NCBI GenBank assembly: GCA_009781175.1
Contig: WQYQ01000005.1
Span: 62,001 to 126,000 of the forward strand
Direction of reading: 5' to 3'
Source: Betaproteobacteria bacterium
GTDB taxonomy: Bacteria; Pseudomonadota; Gammaproteobacteria; Burkholderiales; Rhodocyclaceae
Length of the DNA: 64,000 bases
Position numbers and translations under genes: made by a program. Below, one piece after another: positions 8,207-16,323 of this stretch. Within the stretch, counting starts at the first letter, position 1. Each line of letters begins with the position of its first letter. The notes below the pieces were generated by a model. It was not told where the DNA came from. It was given only the letters and a program-made list of their open reading frames with translations, and searched no databases.

Positions 8207-8940
8207 CAAAATCTGTTTTGTTGTGTCGGTACGGGCCGTTTTTGCGCCACAGGAGCAAGTTTTTGAGCCGTTTTGAGACTATTGCGCCAGTGCGGAGAAA
8301 TCAAACGCATACCTTGCACGCGCTTGACCGCGCGCACGACATAAGCGCCGCCCGCAATCGGCCACCAGCGCCTACCTGCGCGGTCCATGAAATCCCAGCG
8401 TTCAATCCATTTCTGCTGTTGAACTGGCGGAATATAAGCGCCGAAGCACCCGCTTTGAACCTCAAAGCCCAACAACTGTAGCCAATCCTTCAAACGCCGC
8501 AGGCTGAGGAATTGCCCCTGCCACGGGAAAACGCCATCCGTGCGCGCCAGCATTCGCCGCGCCCCCCACAAGCTTATCGGGTTCATGCCTGCGATAACGA
8601 CTTGCCCTTCCGGCACCAGGACACGCTCAACCTCACGCAATACCTGGTGCGGATGAGACGAAAATTCAAGCACATGCGGAAGGACGACAAGATCCACGCT
8701 TTGGCTGGCAAGCGGCAGCGCGAATGCCGCCGCACGCAGACAGCTGCAACCGTATTCGTCGCAACAGAAGCGGAAACCGATCCGGCTTTCGCGCAAGTAA
8801 TCGCGTTCGGGCAGACCAATCTGCACCGCGCGAAAGCCGAAAACATCGGCAACCTGCGCATCGATCTGGGCTTGCTCCCACTCGATCAGGTAGTGACCGA
8901 GCGGCGTTTCCAGCCAGGCGGCAAAGTCGGGAATTGACAT
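8206..8940 (-). CDS. SAM-dependent methyltransferase-like protein (YafS type)
   Basis: About 244 residues, starting [18 protein letters not shown]. The middle part has the Methyltransf_11 pattern: [20 protein letters not shown], then [21 protein letters not shown]. The usual glycine-rich motif I is hard to recognise ([10 protein letters not shown]), as is common in this subgroup. In E. coli the equivalent yafS lies between gloB and rnhA, and the same order is kept here. The substrate is unknown. The start at 8940 leaves only 28 bp to the divergent gloB start, so the two promoters must overlap. Confidence 0.85.
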   Translation of the reverse strand: MSIPDFAAWLETPLGHYLIEWEQAQIDAQVADVFGFRAVQIGLPERDYLRESRIGFRFCCDEYGCSCLRAAAFALPLASQSVDLVVLPHVLEFSSHPHQVLREVERVLVPEGQVVIAGMNPISLWGARRMLARTDGVFPWQGQFLSLRRLKDWLQLLGFEVQSGCFGAYIPPVQQQKWIERWDFMDRAGRRWWPIAGGAYVVRAVKRVQGMRLISPHWRNSLKTAQKLAPVAQKRPVPTQQNRF

Positions 8941-8968
8941 TAAAACAATAAAGCCGAGAATCACTAGG

Positions 8969-9736
8969 ATGAAGATTGTTCCGCTTTCCGCCTTTTCAGA
9001 CAACTACATCTGGATTCTCATCGAGGGGAATCGATGTGTCGTCGTCGATCCGGGAGAATCCGCACCGGTTGAGGATTTCCTAGCGGAGTATGGGCTTACG
9101 CTCGATGCAATCCTGATCACCCACCACCACGCCGACCACATCGGTGGCCTTCCAGCGCTTGCGCGGCGTTACGCTCCACGCGTCATAGGGCCGGACGATC
9201 CGCGCATCCCGGGGCTCAGCCAAAGCGTTGGCGATCAAGATCGAATCACGCTCGAACTAGGCCAACGCACACTCCATTTCGAAGTATTCGCTGTTCCGGG
9301 GCACACCTTAAGCCATATCGCGTACTTTGGAGAGGGCTTGCTCCTTTGTGGCGATACGCTGTTTTCAGCCGGCTGCGGCCGTCTGTTCGAGGGCAGCCCG
9401 GCGCAAATGCATGCATCGCTCAAGCGTCTCGGCGCCCTGCCGGACGACACACAGGTTTGCTGCGCCCACGAATACACTCTCTCTAACCTGCGTTTTGCGC
9501 AAACGGTGGAGCCGGACAATCCGGCAATCGTGGAGCGCATCGCACAATGCAAGGCGCTGCGTGCCGCTGGCGCGCCTACCCTGCCCTCCAGCATTGCGCT
9601 CGAACATCAAACGAATCCTTTTTTGCGCTGCGCTGAATCCGTCGTTCAAGCCAGTGCGGCAAAACACGCAAGACGCGTCTCCACCGATGAGGTGGAAACC
9701 TTTGCGATTCTGCGCGAATGGAAAAACGTTTTTTAA
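8969..9736 (+). CDS. gloB: Hydroxyacylglutathione hydrolase (glyoxalase II)
   Basis: A protein of 255 residues of the metallo-beta-lactamase fold. The metal-binding motif THHHADHIGG supplies His52, His54, Asp56 and His57. Further ligands are in VPGHTLSHI and LLCGDTLF, and CAHEYTLSNLRFA is diagnostic for glyoxalase II. It hydrolyses S-lactoylglutathione to lactate and glutathione in methylglyoxal detoxification. Length and start are typical of the family. It is divergent from the methyltransferase-rnhA-dnaQ group. Confidence 0.95.
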   Translation: MKIVPLSAFSDNYIWILIEGNRCVVVDPGESAPVEDFLAEYGLTLDAILITHHHADHIGGLPALARRYAPRVIGPDDPRIPGLSQSVGDQDRITLELGQRTLHFEVFAVPGHTLSHIAYFGEGLLLCGDTLFSAGCGRLFEGSPAQMHASLKRLGALPDDTQVCCAHEYTLSNLRFAQTVEPDNPAIVERIAQCKALRAAGAPTLPSSIALEHQTNPFLRCAESVVQASAAKHARRVSTDEVETFAILREWKNVF

Positions 9737-9765
9737 TTTCCCACGCTGCGAAACAACGAATTCGG

Positions 9766-9805
9766 GAAAATAAAAAACAAAGGGGCGACCTTCAAGTCAC
9801 CCCTT
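9766..9805 (-). terminator. Intrinsic terminator of the AP2-domain gene
   Basis: Read on the minus strand, AAGGGGTGAC and GTCGCCCCTT pair (one G-U) around a short loop, followed by TTTGTTTTTTATTTT. It lies 24 bases after the AP2-domain gene stop. The plus strand has no T-run after the stem, so it probably does not stop gloB transcripts efficiently. Confidence 0.75.
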
Positions 9806-9828
9806 GCCATCGCCAACCATTTCTAGGG

Positions 9829-10353
9829 TCAAGCGCTGCGCCGCGCGCCTTCGGCGGCAGCACGGCGACGCGCCGGTTTGCGACGCACCGCGCCCGGATC
9901 GAACTCGCCTTCAAGCTTCTTAAGGGCATCCTTACGCGCCTTGAGAGCCATTTTGAAAGCGCCATCCTCGCCGTACTTTTTAACCGAAAATTTCACTCGC
10001 TTACGCCGGCCGTCGGGCAGCGGCCAAGACGCCACCCAGAACCAGCGCTGCTTCTCTTCCGGCATATCGCGTGTTTCGGAAGCACAGTAGCGGCATACGC
10101 CAACTACACCGGAACGGTTATTCTTCTTGACGATATTGGAATATTCCCGCATCGAAAACGGGGGGAAGTTGGCAACCACTTCGTCCCGATAACTTTTGGC
10201 AGCATTGAAAGACTTTTGCTTTCCGCCATAAACGCCATCGCTGAAATGTTTGCGGTAAATAATACCGCGCCTTTGAATGGTTACCAGCCAACCGTGCGTA
10301 CGGCTGACCTCATTGTCCACTCTACTGATTCCATACACACTTCCTCGAGCCAC
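9829..10353 (-). CDS. AP2-domain putative DNA-binding protein
   Basis: About 174 residues, highly basic. Two AP2/ERF-like units can be seen. The first has YGISRVDNEVSRTHGWLV followed by YGGKQKSFNAAKSYRDEV. The second has NNRSGVVGVCRY, then RWFWVASWPLPDGRRKRVKF and MALKARKDAL. Bacterial AP2 proteins of this form are DNA-binding and often linked to HNH endonucleases or mobile DNA; no nuclease motif is visible here. A GTG at 10353 is preferred over ATG at 10377 because GGAGG lies seven bases before it. The C-terminus is an Arg/Ala-rich tail. It is monocistronic, and its regulatory target is unknown. Confidence 0.75.
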   Translation of the reverse strand: MARGSVYGISRVDNEVSRTHGWLVTIQRRGIIYRKHFSDGVYGGKQKSFNAAKSYRDEVVANFPPFSMREYSNIVKKNNRSGVVGVCRYCASETRDMPEEKQRWFWVASWPLPDGRRKRVKFSVKKYGEDGAFKMALKARKDALKKLEGEFDPGAVRRKPARRRAAAEGARRSA

Positions 10354-10540
10354 GGTTAGTCCTCCATTCGCGTTCATGAATCTATGGCGGCGATAAATAG
10401 GATTTCGACCTGCTGCAAGGGAACTTTAGCTTTATTCCTAAGAACCTGTATCGGAGTCGTACCCTGTTCATGCAACAAATAGGAACGATACCCGGTTCCC
10501 CGCTGCTACCCAAAACCCGCATGGTAGAAGAGGAAACACC

Positions 10541-10726
10541 GTGCCTCCCTTACCTAAGGCACAAGCTTTAGCGTATGTGGAAACAATTGTTAGAAATTAC
10601 GCTTTAGGCAATCGCGCAAAAGATATCAGCCTCTCCACCGCGTTTGATCTGGAAATTGCAATCAAGTTCTTGAAAGCCCTGAAGGGTGATATGGGCCTCA
10701 CAGGTGCCTGGGCAGCAAACAGATAG
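10541..10726 (+). CDS. Small hypothetical protein (61 residues)
   Basis: It starts at GTG with AGAGGAAA about 7-12 bases upstream. The sequence is soluble-looking and helical (KAQALAYVETIVRNYALGN, then DLEIAIKFLKALKG), with a balanced composition rather than the Arg/Pro-rich look of shadow frames. No domain is recognised. It is alone, convergent with the kinase gene. An 8-bp inverted repeat (10705-10712 with 10734-10741) lies across and after its stop codon. It could be a real small protein or chance. Confidence 0.4.
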   Translation: MPPLPKAQALAYVETIVRNYALGNRAKDISLSTAFDLEIAIKFLKALKGDMGLTGAWAANR

Positions 10727-10808
10727 GATACGTCCCAGGCAACGGAGAGCAAAAGCGTGCAGAAACGCTGAGTGGCGAAACCTGAAAATCTATCCTCGGA
10801 CGAGGAAT

Positions 10809-12173
10809 TTAATCATTGACGAGTTGAAGCTCGAAATTAGCAGGCATGGCTTCTTTTACATTCATGGCGGGCGGGCCATACTTTGCCAATGCATGTTGTG
10901 CCGCGCCAAGCCGGCGAATCGTCAGGTTCGTTAAACGCTGACGAAAATGTTCCAGACATTCTTCCGAGGATAATTCGAGCGCAGCAGGATTGACTTCCAG
11001 GTAAGAGACCGGCGTGATCGTCGTCACAGACACCATTTGGCGTTTTTCCTGCATATCGAGTATCGCGCTTTCACCAAAGACATCGCCCGGCCCAAGCTCG
11101 CCGATTTTGCGCCCCCCGAGCGAAATCTCGACCCGACCCTCGGTCAGAACGCCAAATCGCGAATCTGAACTACCTTCCTTGATGAGCAAGGTCTTCTCAC
11201 CCATTTGGCGCCACTTGGAAATCCGCATCGCTTCCCATACTTCGACATCATCGAATTCGGTGAAAAATGGCAAGCGACGCAGTTGGCCCCAGTGCGAATT
11301 GTCTATCAGGGGATCCCGCTCATCGACGATCTTATAGCGCACGGCAGAAAGATCTTTTGCGAATTCAGTGCCATTTTTATAACGCGAATAAAGATCTTTC
11401 TCCAATGCCTTGCGAATCACCGCCTCCATTTGCTCCGGCACATCGGGGTTCAGCTGGCAAACAGACGGAGGATCGACATTGATGATTTTATAAACGAGTT
11501 GTGCCGGGTTTTTGGCACGAAACGGCAAACGCCCGGTCATCAAATGGAACAAAACGACACCGAGCGAATAAAGATCGGTTTTCTGGTTCAGCGGATAGGC
11601 TTTGATCTGCTCCGGGCTCATATAGGCCGGCGAGCCAACACCCATGATGAAGGTCGAATCGGCATGGCTTTGCTTTTTGACGTCCATCGCCAAGCCGAAA
11701 TCGGTGATTTTCACATTGTCGTTGTCGTCGACCAGGATATTCGCTGGTTTGATATCGCGGTGCACGATACCTTTCTTGAATGCATAGTCGAGCGCCATGC
11801 AGCACTTGAATACGATGCTGACGGCACGATGAATCGGGAGAAGATTATCGAAGGCGCAATAGCGTTCAAGCGAGCACCCATTGAAATACTCCATCACGAC
11901 ATAGGCTTGATCCGTCTCGATCACCGTTTCATGAATGCGAATGATGTGCGGATGAACAAGCCTCTCCGCAGCTGCCTGCTCGGCACGCAAAAGCTTGAGC
12001 AGACGACGGTTCCATTTCGCCTCATCTTTCACTTTATCCTTCAGCGAAACATGTTTGAGCGCAATGGGTTCGGAATAAGCCGGATGCTCGGCGAGATACA
12101 CGATTGCGGTCGCTCCGCGACCGATCTCACGAATAATTTTGTATTGGCCAATACGTTCAGGCAGGGCTGGCAT
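10809..12173 (-). CDS. Ser/Thr protein kinase with C-terminal cyclic-nucleotide-binding-like domain
   Basis: About 454 residues. The Hanks-type kinase domain (about 9-275) has glycine loop IGRGATAIVY, catalytic Lys40 (IALK), HRDIKPANIL with Asp140, DFGLA and SPAYMSPEQIK. A cNMP-binding beta-barrel follows (about 320-430), with IGELGPGDVFGESAIL and a nearby Arg. No transmembrane segment is present, so it is likely cytoplasmic. The start at 12173 is set by GAGGAG just upstream; longer frames to 12278 lack homologous character and cross the grpE promoter. It is divergent from grpE, suggesting a link to stress control, but this is inference. Targets and ligand are unknown. Confidence 0.88.
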   Translation of the reverse strand: MPALPERIGQYKIIREIGRGATAIVYLAEHPAYSEPIALKHVSLKDKVKDEAKWNRRLLKLLRAEQAAAERLVHPHIIRIHETVIETDQAYVVMEYFNGCSLERYCAFDNLLPIHRAVSIVFKCCMALDYAFKKGIVHRDIKPANILVDDNDNVKITDFGLAMDVKKQSHADSTFIMGVGSPAYMSPEQIKAYPLNQKTDLYSLGVVLFHLMTGRLPFRAKNPAQLVYKIINVDPPSVCQLNPDVPEQMEAVIRKALEKDLYSRYKNGTEFAKDLSAVRYKIVDERDPLIDNSHWGQLRRLPFFTEFDDVEVWEAMRISKWRQMGEKTLLIKEGSSDSRFGVLTEGRVEISLGGRKIGELGPGDVFGESAILDMQEKRQMVSVTTITPVSYLEVNPAALELSSEECLEHFRQRLTNLTIRRLGAAQHALAKYGPPAMNVKEAMPANFELQLVND

Positions 12174-12236
12174 GGGTGCTCCTCTACTGGAAGCCAGTGT
12201 AGCGCTTGATGAGGGCCGAAAAAAGCATTGTTCCCT

Positions 12237-12263
12237 CTTGAAATCCAGCAAACTGCCCCAACT
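12237..12263 (+). promoter_or_regulatory. Sigma-32 (heat-shock) promoter of grpE
   Basis: CTTGAAA (12237-12243), a 12-base spacer and CCCCAACT (12256-12263) match the RpoH consensus CTTGAAA-N11-16-CCCCATNT. The predicted start near 12270 gives a leader of about 29 bases before grpE. Confidence 0.8.
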
Positions 12264-12298
12264 GCCTGAAAAATACACACTCAGGGAGCCTGAAAGTC

Positions 12299-12886
12299 AT
12301 GCAGGACACAAATCTACCCCCCCAGACAGAACTCAAGCCAACAGCCGACGAAACTGTATCCGATATGGATCAAAACAGCGCGGCGGGTATGCAACAAACG
12401 GAATCCGACAATACCGACAGCGTGCCGGGGCTGGAACACCAGTTGCGCGAAGCCGAACTGAAAGCCTCCGAACACTACGATGCCTGGCTGCGCGCGAAGG
12501 CGGAAACCGAAAACGTCCGCCGCCGCGCCGCAGAGGATGTGATTAAGGCGTCCAAGTTTGCAATCGAAAAATTCACGGCCGAACTGCTGCCGGTTAAAGA
12601 CAGCCTGGAACAAACGCTGAGCGTAGAGGCGCCAACGCTGGAATCGATCCGCGAAGGCGTCGAACTCACGCTGCGCAACCTCGTGCGCGCATTCGAAAAA
12701 GGCCATGTGAACGAAATCGATCCGGTCGGCGAGAAATTCGATCCCAACCACCATCAGGCGATGAGCATGGTCCCCAGCGAGCAAGCCGCCAATACGGTGG
12801 TGCAAGTGTTCCAAAAGGGTTACTTGCTCGAAGGGCGCGTGATTCGGCCTGCTTTAGTCGCTGTTTCGAGTGGCTCGGGCTCTTGA
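12299..12886 (+). CDS. grpE: Nucleotide exchange factor GrpE
   Basis: A protein of 195 residues. It has a disordered acidic N-terminus (1-40), a long coiled-coil helix ([20 protein letters not shown], then [13 protein letters not shown]), and the C-terminal beta domain with [16 protein letters not shown] and [16 protein letters not shown], the standard GrpE signature. It drives ADP release from DnaK. The gene has its own heat-shock promoter upstream and precedes dnaK and dnaJ. Its stop codon lies inside the -35 element of the dnaK heat-shock promoter. Confidence 0.97.
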   Translation: MQDTNLPPQTELKPTADETVSDMDQNSAAGMQQTESDNTDSVPGLEHQLREAELKASEHYDAWLRAKAETENVRRRAAEDVIKASKFAIEKFTAELLPVKDSLEQTLSVEAPTLESIREGVELTLRNLVRAFEKGHVNEIDPVGEKFDPNHHQAMSMVPSEQAANTVVQVFQKGYLLEGRVIRPALVAVSSGSGS

Positions 12887-12909
12887 AAGCCTGATAAACC
12901 ACCCCATTT
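12882..12909 (+). promoter_or_regulatory. Sigma-32 (heat-shock) promoter of dnaK
   Basis: CTTGAAA (12882-12888), 13 bases, then CCCCATTT (12902-12909): an essentially perfect RpoH promoter. The -35 element overlaps the last codons of grpE, so dnaK-dnaJ can be induced both with and without grpE. Confidence 0.88.
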
Positions 12910-12956
12910 CAGGTTACAGCTTTCCAAAAAACTAACGAATTCAAGGATTAACAAAC

Positions 12957-14879
12957 ATGGGCAAAATCATCGGCATTGACCTCGGCACCACCAATAGCTG
13001 CGTTTCCATCATGGAAGGCGGTACCCCAAAAGTCATCGAGAACTCGGAAGGCGCCCGCACCACGCCATCCATCGTCGCCTATATGGAAGACGGTGAAGTG
13101 CTCGTCGGCGCACCGGCCAAGCGTCAAGCGGTGACGAACGCCAAGAACACACTTTATGCAATCAAGCGCCTGATCGGCCGCCGCTTCGAGGAAAAAGAAG
13201 TGCAGAAGGACATCAATTTGATGCCCTTCTCGATCATCAAGGCCGACAACGGCGACGCCTGGGTCGACGTGCGCGGCAAGAAGCTCGCACCACCGCAGAT
13301 TTCCGCCGATGTGCTGCGCAAGATGAAGAAAACGGCCGAGGACTATCTCGGCGAAGAAGTCACCGAGGCGGTCATCACGGTGCCGGCCTATTTCAACGAC
13401 AGCCAGCGCCAGGCCACCAAGGATGCGGGCAAAATCGCCGGCCTCGAAGTCAAGCGGATCATCAATGAGCCGACGGCCGCCGCGCTCGCTTTCGGCATGG
13501 ACAAAGCCGCCGGCAAGGATAAGAAGATCGCCGTATACGACCTCGGCGGCGGAACCTTCGACATCTCGATCATCGAGATCGCCGATGTCGATGGCGACAA
13601 GCAGTTCGAAGTGCTCGCGACAAACGGCGACACCTTCCTCGGCGGCGAGGATTTCGACCAGCGCCTGATCGACTACATCGTCGACGAGTTCAAGAAGCAA
13701 AACGGCATCGATCTGTCGAAGGACGCGATCGCGTTGCAGCGGATCAAATCGGCTGCCGAGCGCGCCAAGATCGAACTTTCATCCTCTCAGCAGTCCGAGC
13801 TGAATGAACCGTACATCACCATGGCCAACGGCGTTCCCGCGCACTTGACGATGAAGCTGACGCGCGCCAAGCTCGAATCCCTCGTCGAAGAACTCGTCGA
13901 TGCGACGATCGAGCCCTGCCGTAAGGCACTCAAAGATGCGGGTCTGAAAGTCAGCGATATCGACGACGTGATTCTCGTCGGCGGCCAGACCCGCATGCCG
14001 AAGGTGCAAGAGAAAGTCAAAGAGTTCTTCGGCAAGGACCCGCGTAAGGACGTCAACCCGGACGAAGCCGTCGCCGTTGGCGCGGCAATCCAAGGCGGCG
14101 TGCTGCAAGGCGAAGTCAAGGATGTGCTCCTGCTCGACGTCTGCCCGCTCACGCTCGGCATCGAAACGCTCGGTGGCGTCATGACGCCCCTGATCAAGCG
14201 CAATACAACGATCCCGACCAAGGCGCAGCAAGTTTTCTCGACCGCCGACGATAACCAGACCGCGGTGACGATCCACGTGTTGCAGGGCGAGCGCGAAATG
14301 GCTTCGGCAAACAAGAGCCTCGGCCAATTCAATCTCTCCGACCTCCCGCCCGCGCCACGCGGCATGCCGCAAATCGAAGTCACCTTCGACATCGACGCTA
14401 ACGGCATTCTGCACGTCTCGGCAAAGGACAAGGCCACCGGCAAGGAAGCCAAGATCACGATCAAGGCGAATTCCGGTCTGTCGGACGACGAAATCAACAA
14501 GATGGTCAAGGACGCCGAAGCGCATGCCGAGGACGACCGCAAGGCCCGCGAGCTGATCGATGCGCGCAACCAGTGCGATGCATTGATTCACACCGCGAAA
14601 AAAGCCATCGCCGAGCATGGCGACAAAGTCTCGTCCGACGAGAAGTCCAAGATCGAAGCCGCGATCAAGGACGCGGAAGAAGCGATCAAAGGCAACGACA
14701 AAGCCGATATCGAAGCCAAAGCGCAAGCCTTGGCAATGGCGAGCCAGACGCTCGGCGAGAAGATGTATGCTCAGCAGAGCGAGGCTGGCGCGGCTGGCGG
14801 AGCGGAAGCTTCACCCTCGCAACCGGCTGACGACAATGTTGTCGATGCCGAGTTCACCGAGGTCAAGGACAAAAAATAA
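12957..14879 (+). CDS. dnaK: Molecular chaperone DnaK (Hsp70)
   Basis: A protein of 640 residues, the normal length. Motifs: [13 protein letters not shown] at the phosphate-1 loop, [42 protein letters not shown], and [13 protein letters not shown]. The interdomain linker is present as [16 protein letters not shown]. The C-terminus ends in EFTEVKDKK, typical of proteobacterial DnaK. It binds exposed hydrophobic peptides in an ATP cycle with DnaJ and GrpE. AAGGAT lies before the ATG. A strong hairpin separates it from dnaJ. Confidence 0.98.
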   Translation: MGKIIGIDLGTTNSCVSIMEGGTPKVIENSEGARTTPSIVAYMEDGEVLVGAPAKRQAVTNAKNTLYAIKRLIGRRFEEKEVQKDINLMPFSIIKADNGDAWVDVRGKKLAPPQISADVLRKMKKTAEDYLGEEVTEAVITVPAYFNDSQRQATKDAGKIAGLEVKRIINEPTAAALAFGMDKAAGKDKKIAVYDLGGGTFDISIIEIADVDGDKQFEVLATNGDTFLGGEDFDQRLIDYIVDEFKKQNGIDLSKDAIALQRIKSAAERAKIELSSSQQSELNEPYITMANGVPAHLTMKLTRAKLESLVEELVDATIEPCRKALKDAGLKVSDIDDVILVGGQTRMPKVQEKVKEFFGKDPRKDVNPDEAVAVGAAIQGGVLQGEVKDVLLLDVCPLTLGIETLGGVMTPLIKRNTTIPTKAQQVFSTADDNQTAVTIHVLQGEREMASANKSLGQFNLSDLPPAPRGMPQIEVTFDIDANGILHVSAKDKATGKEAKITIKANSGLSDDEINKMVKDAEAHAEDDRKARELIDARNQCDALIHTAKKAIAEHGDKVSSDEKSKIEAAIKDAEEAIKGNDKADIEAKAQALAMASQTLGEKMYAQQSEAGAAGGAEASPSQPADDNVVDAEFTEVKDKK

Positions 14880-14918
14880 ATCTGGCGCGCTTTTGAGCCG
14901 GTTCAAGCCTTAACCTCC

Positions 14919-14959
14919 GGCCGGGCAAGCGTGGCGACGCGCCACCGAGCCCGGCCTTT
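14919..14959 (+). terminator. Strong hairpin between dnaK and dnaJ (attenuator-like)
   Basis: The outer stem GGCCGGGC (14919-14926) pairs with GCCCGGCC (14949-14956). The inner stem GTGGCG/CGCCAC has a three-base loop, and only TTT follows. The short T-run suggests partial termination or RNA processing that lowers dnaJ relative to dnaK. Confidence 0.6.
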
Positions 14960-14982
14960 GCGCATCACGACGGACCCGTAAG

Positions 14983-16137
14983 ATGGCCAAAAAAGATTAT
15001 TACGATGTACTCGGCGTCAATCGCGACGCTTCGGACGACGATATTAAAAAAGCGTACCGCAAGCTCGCGATGAAGCATCACCCCGACCGCAACCCGAACG
15101 ACAAGACGGCTGAAGAGAAATTCAAGGAAGCCAAGGAAGCCTATGAAGTGCTGACCGACGGCAACAAGCGCGCGGCTTATGATCGCTACGGCCATGCGGG
15201 GGTCGATCCGTCTGCCGCGGGAGGCTTTGGTGGCGCCGGTGCTGCAGGTGGCGCGGGCTTTGAAGGCTTTGCTGACGCTTTCGGTGGCATCTTTGACGAG
15301 ATTTTCGGCGGCGGACGCGGAGGTGGCGGCGGAGGTGGACGCTCGAACGTCTATCGCGGCGCCGATCTGCGCTACAACCTCGAAATATCGCTGGAGGAAG
15401 CTGCACGCGGCGCCGAAAAAACGATCCGCATCCCGGTCATGGAGGAATGCGAGGTCTGTCATGGCTCCGGCGCCAAGGCCGGCACTCAGCCCAAGACCTG
15501 CCCGACCTGCGGTGGAGCGGGACAGGTACGCATCCAGCAAGGCTTTTTCTCGATCCAGCAGACCTGTCCGAAATGTCATGGCTCGGGCCGGTTTATTGCG
15601 GACCCCTGCAACAACTGCCACGGCTCGGGCCGCACCAAGAAACAGAAAACGCTCGAAGTCAAAATCCCGGTCGGAATCGACGACGGTATGCGTCTGCGCC
15701 ATGCAGGCTATGGCGAACCCGGCGTCAATGGTGGCCCATCGGGAGATCTATACGTTGAAATTCACGTCAAAGCACATACAGTTTTTCAGCGCGACCATGA
15801 CGACCTGCATTGCGAAATGCCGATCGGCTTTGCCGTTGCGGCGCTCGGTGGAGAAATCGATATCCCGACGCTCGATGGCGCTGCCAGCTTGAAGATCCCG
15901 GCCGAAACGCAAAGCGGTAAAATTTTCCGGCTACGCGGAAAAGGCATTCGAAATGTCCGCTCCGGCCACCCCGGCGATTTGCTCTGTCACGTGATCGTGG
16001 AAACACCCATCAATCTGACGGAAAGACAGCGCGAGCTTCTGCGCGAGTTCAACGAAATTGCCGTGCGCGAAGCCGCGAAACAAACGCCGCGTGCAAAAAG
16101 CTGGATGGATAAGGTTCGCCAATTCTTCAGCGAGTAA
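14983..16137 (+). CDS. dnaJ: Chaperone protein DnaJ (Hsp40)
   Basis: A protein of 384 residues of type I. The J domain carries HPD in [10 protein letters not shown] (about 33-42). A G/F-rich linker follows (about 75-120) with a poly-Gly run. Four CxxCxGxG zinc repeats come next ([32 protein letters not shown]), then the substrate-binding C-terminal domains. It delivers clients to DnaK and stimulates its ATPase. The start is fixed by the canonical [12 protein letters not shown]. It is the last gene of the chaperone cluster, with a large inverted repeat directly after the stop. Confidence 0.98.
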   Translation: MAKKDYYDVLGVNRDASDDDIKKAYRKLAMKHHPDRNPNDKTAEEKFKEAKEAYEVLTDGNKRAAYDRYGHAGVDPSAAGGFGGAGAAGGAGFEGFADAFGGIFDEIFGGGRGGGGGGGRSNVYRGADLRYNLEISLEEAARGAEKTIRIPVMEECEVCHGSGAKAGTQPKTCPTCGGAGQVRIQQGFFSIQQTCPKCHGSGRFIADPCNNCHGSGRTKKQKTLEVKIPVGIDDGMRLRHAGYGEPGVNGGPSGDLYVEIHVKAHTVFQRDHDDLHCEMPIGFAVAALGGEIDIPTLDGAASLKIPAETQSGKIFRLRGKGIRNVRSGHPGDLLCHVIVETPINLTERQRELLREFNEIAVREAAKQTPRAKSWMDKVRQFFSE

Positions 16138-16239
16138 TTCCATTTCTCTATCAATCGATTACTTTGTCGGCTTTGCTTGCCGTGCTACAGCACTGTCTGC
16201 GCTTCGCCTTCGCGTACTCGATTGATAGAGAAACGGAAT
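16137..16239. repeat. Large imperfect inverted repeat after dnaJ
   Basis: The arm at 16137-16162 (core TTTCTCTATCAATCGA) is matched in reverse complement at 16214-16239 (core TCGATTGATAGAGAAA), about 26 bases with two or three mismatches. The 51-base interior is itself structured, with GTGCTACAGCAC and CTTCGCCTTCGC. It resembles dispersed extragenic palindromic elements more than a terminator, since a true terminator follows at 16256. It is the right size for a small non-autonomous element or a mRNA 3'-end protector. Confidence 0.6.
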
Positions 16240-16255
16240 AAGAGAAAACGCAGCG

Positions 16256-16306
16256 CCCCGTGCTCGATGATGGTTCCCTTAAACCATCATCGAGCACGGG
16301 GTTTTT
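16256..16306 (+). terminator. Intrinsic terminator of the grpE-dnaK-dnaJ cluster
   Basis: A perfect 20-bp stem (16256-16275 with 16282-16301, starting CCCCGTGCTCGATGATGG) has a 6-base loop and is followed by TTTTTATT. It is the strongest terminator in the window. It lies between dnaJ and the convergent EF-G-like gene. Confidence 0.92.
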
Positions 16307-16323
16307 ATTGGCTCAGATCGATG

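Noticed and set aside
13779..14726. Long minus-strand frames opposite dnaK
   Set aside because: dnaK is unmistakable and full length; the antisense frames are low-information.
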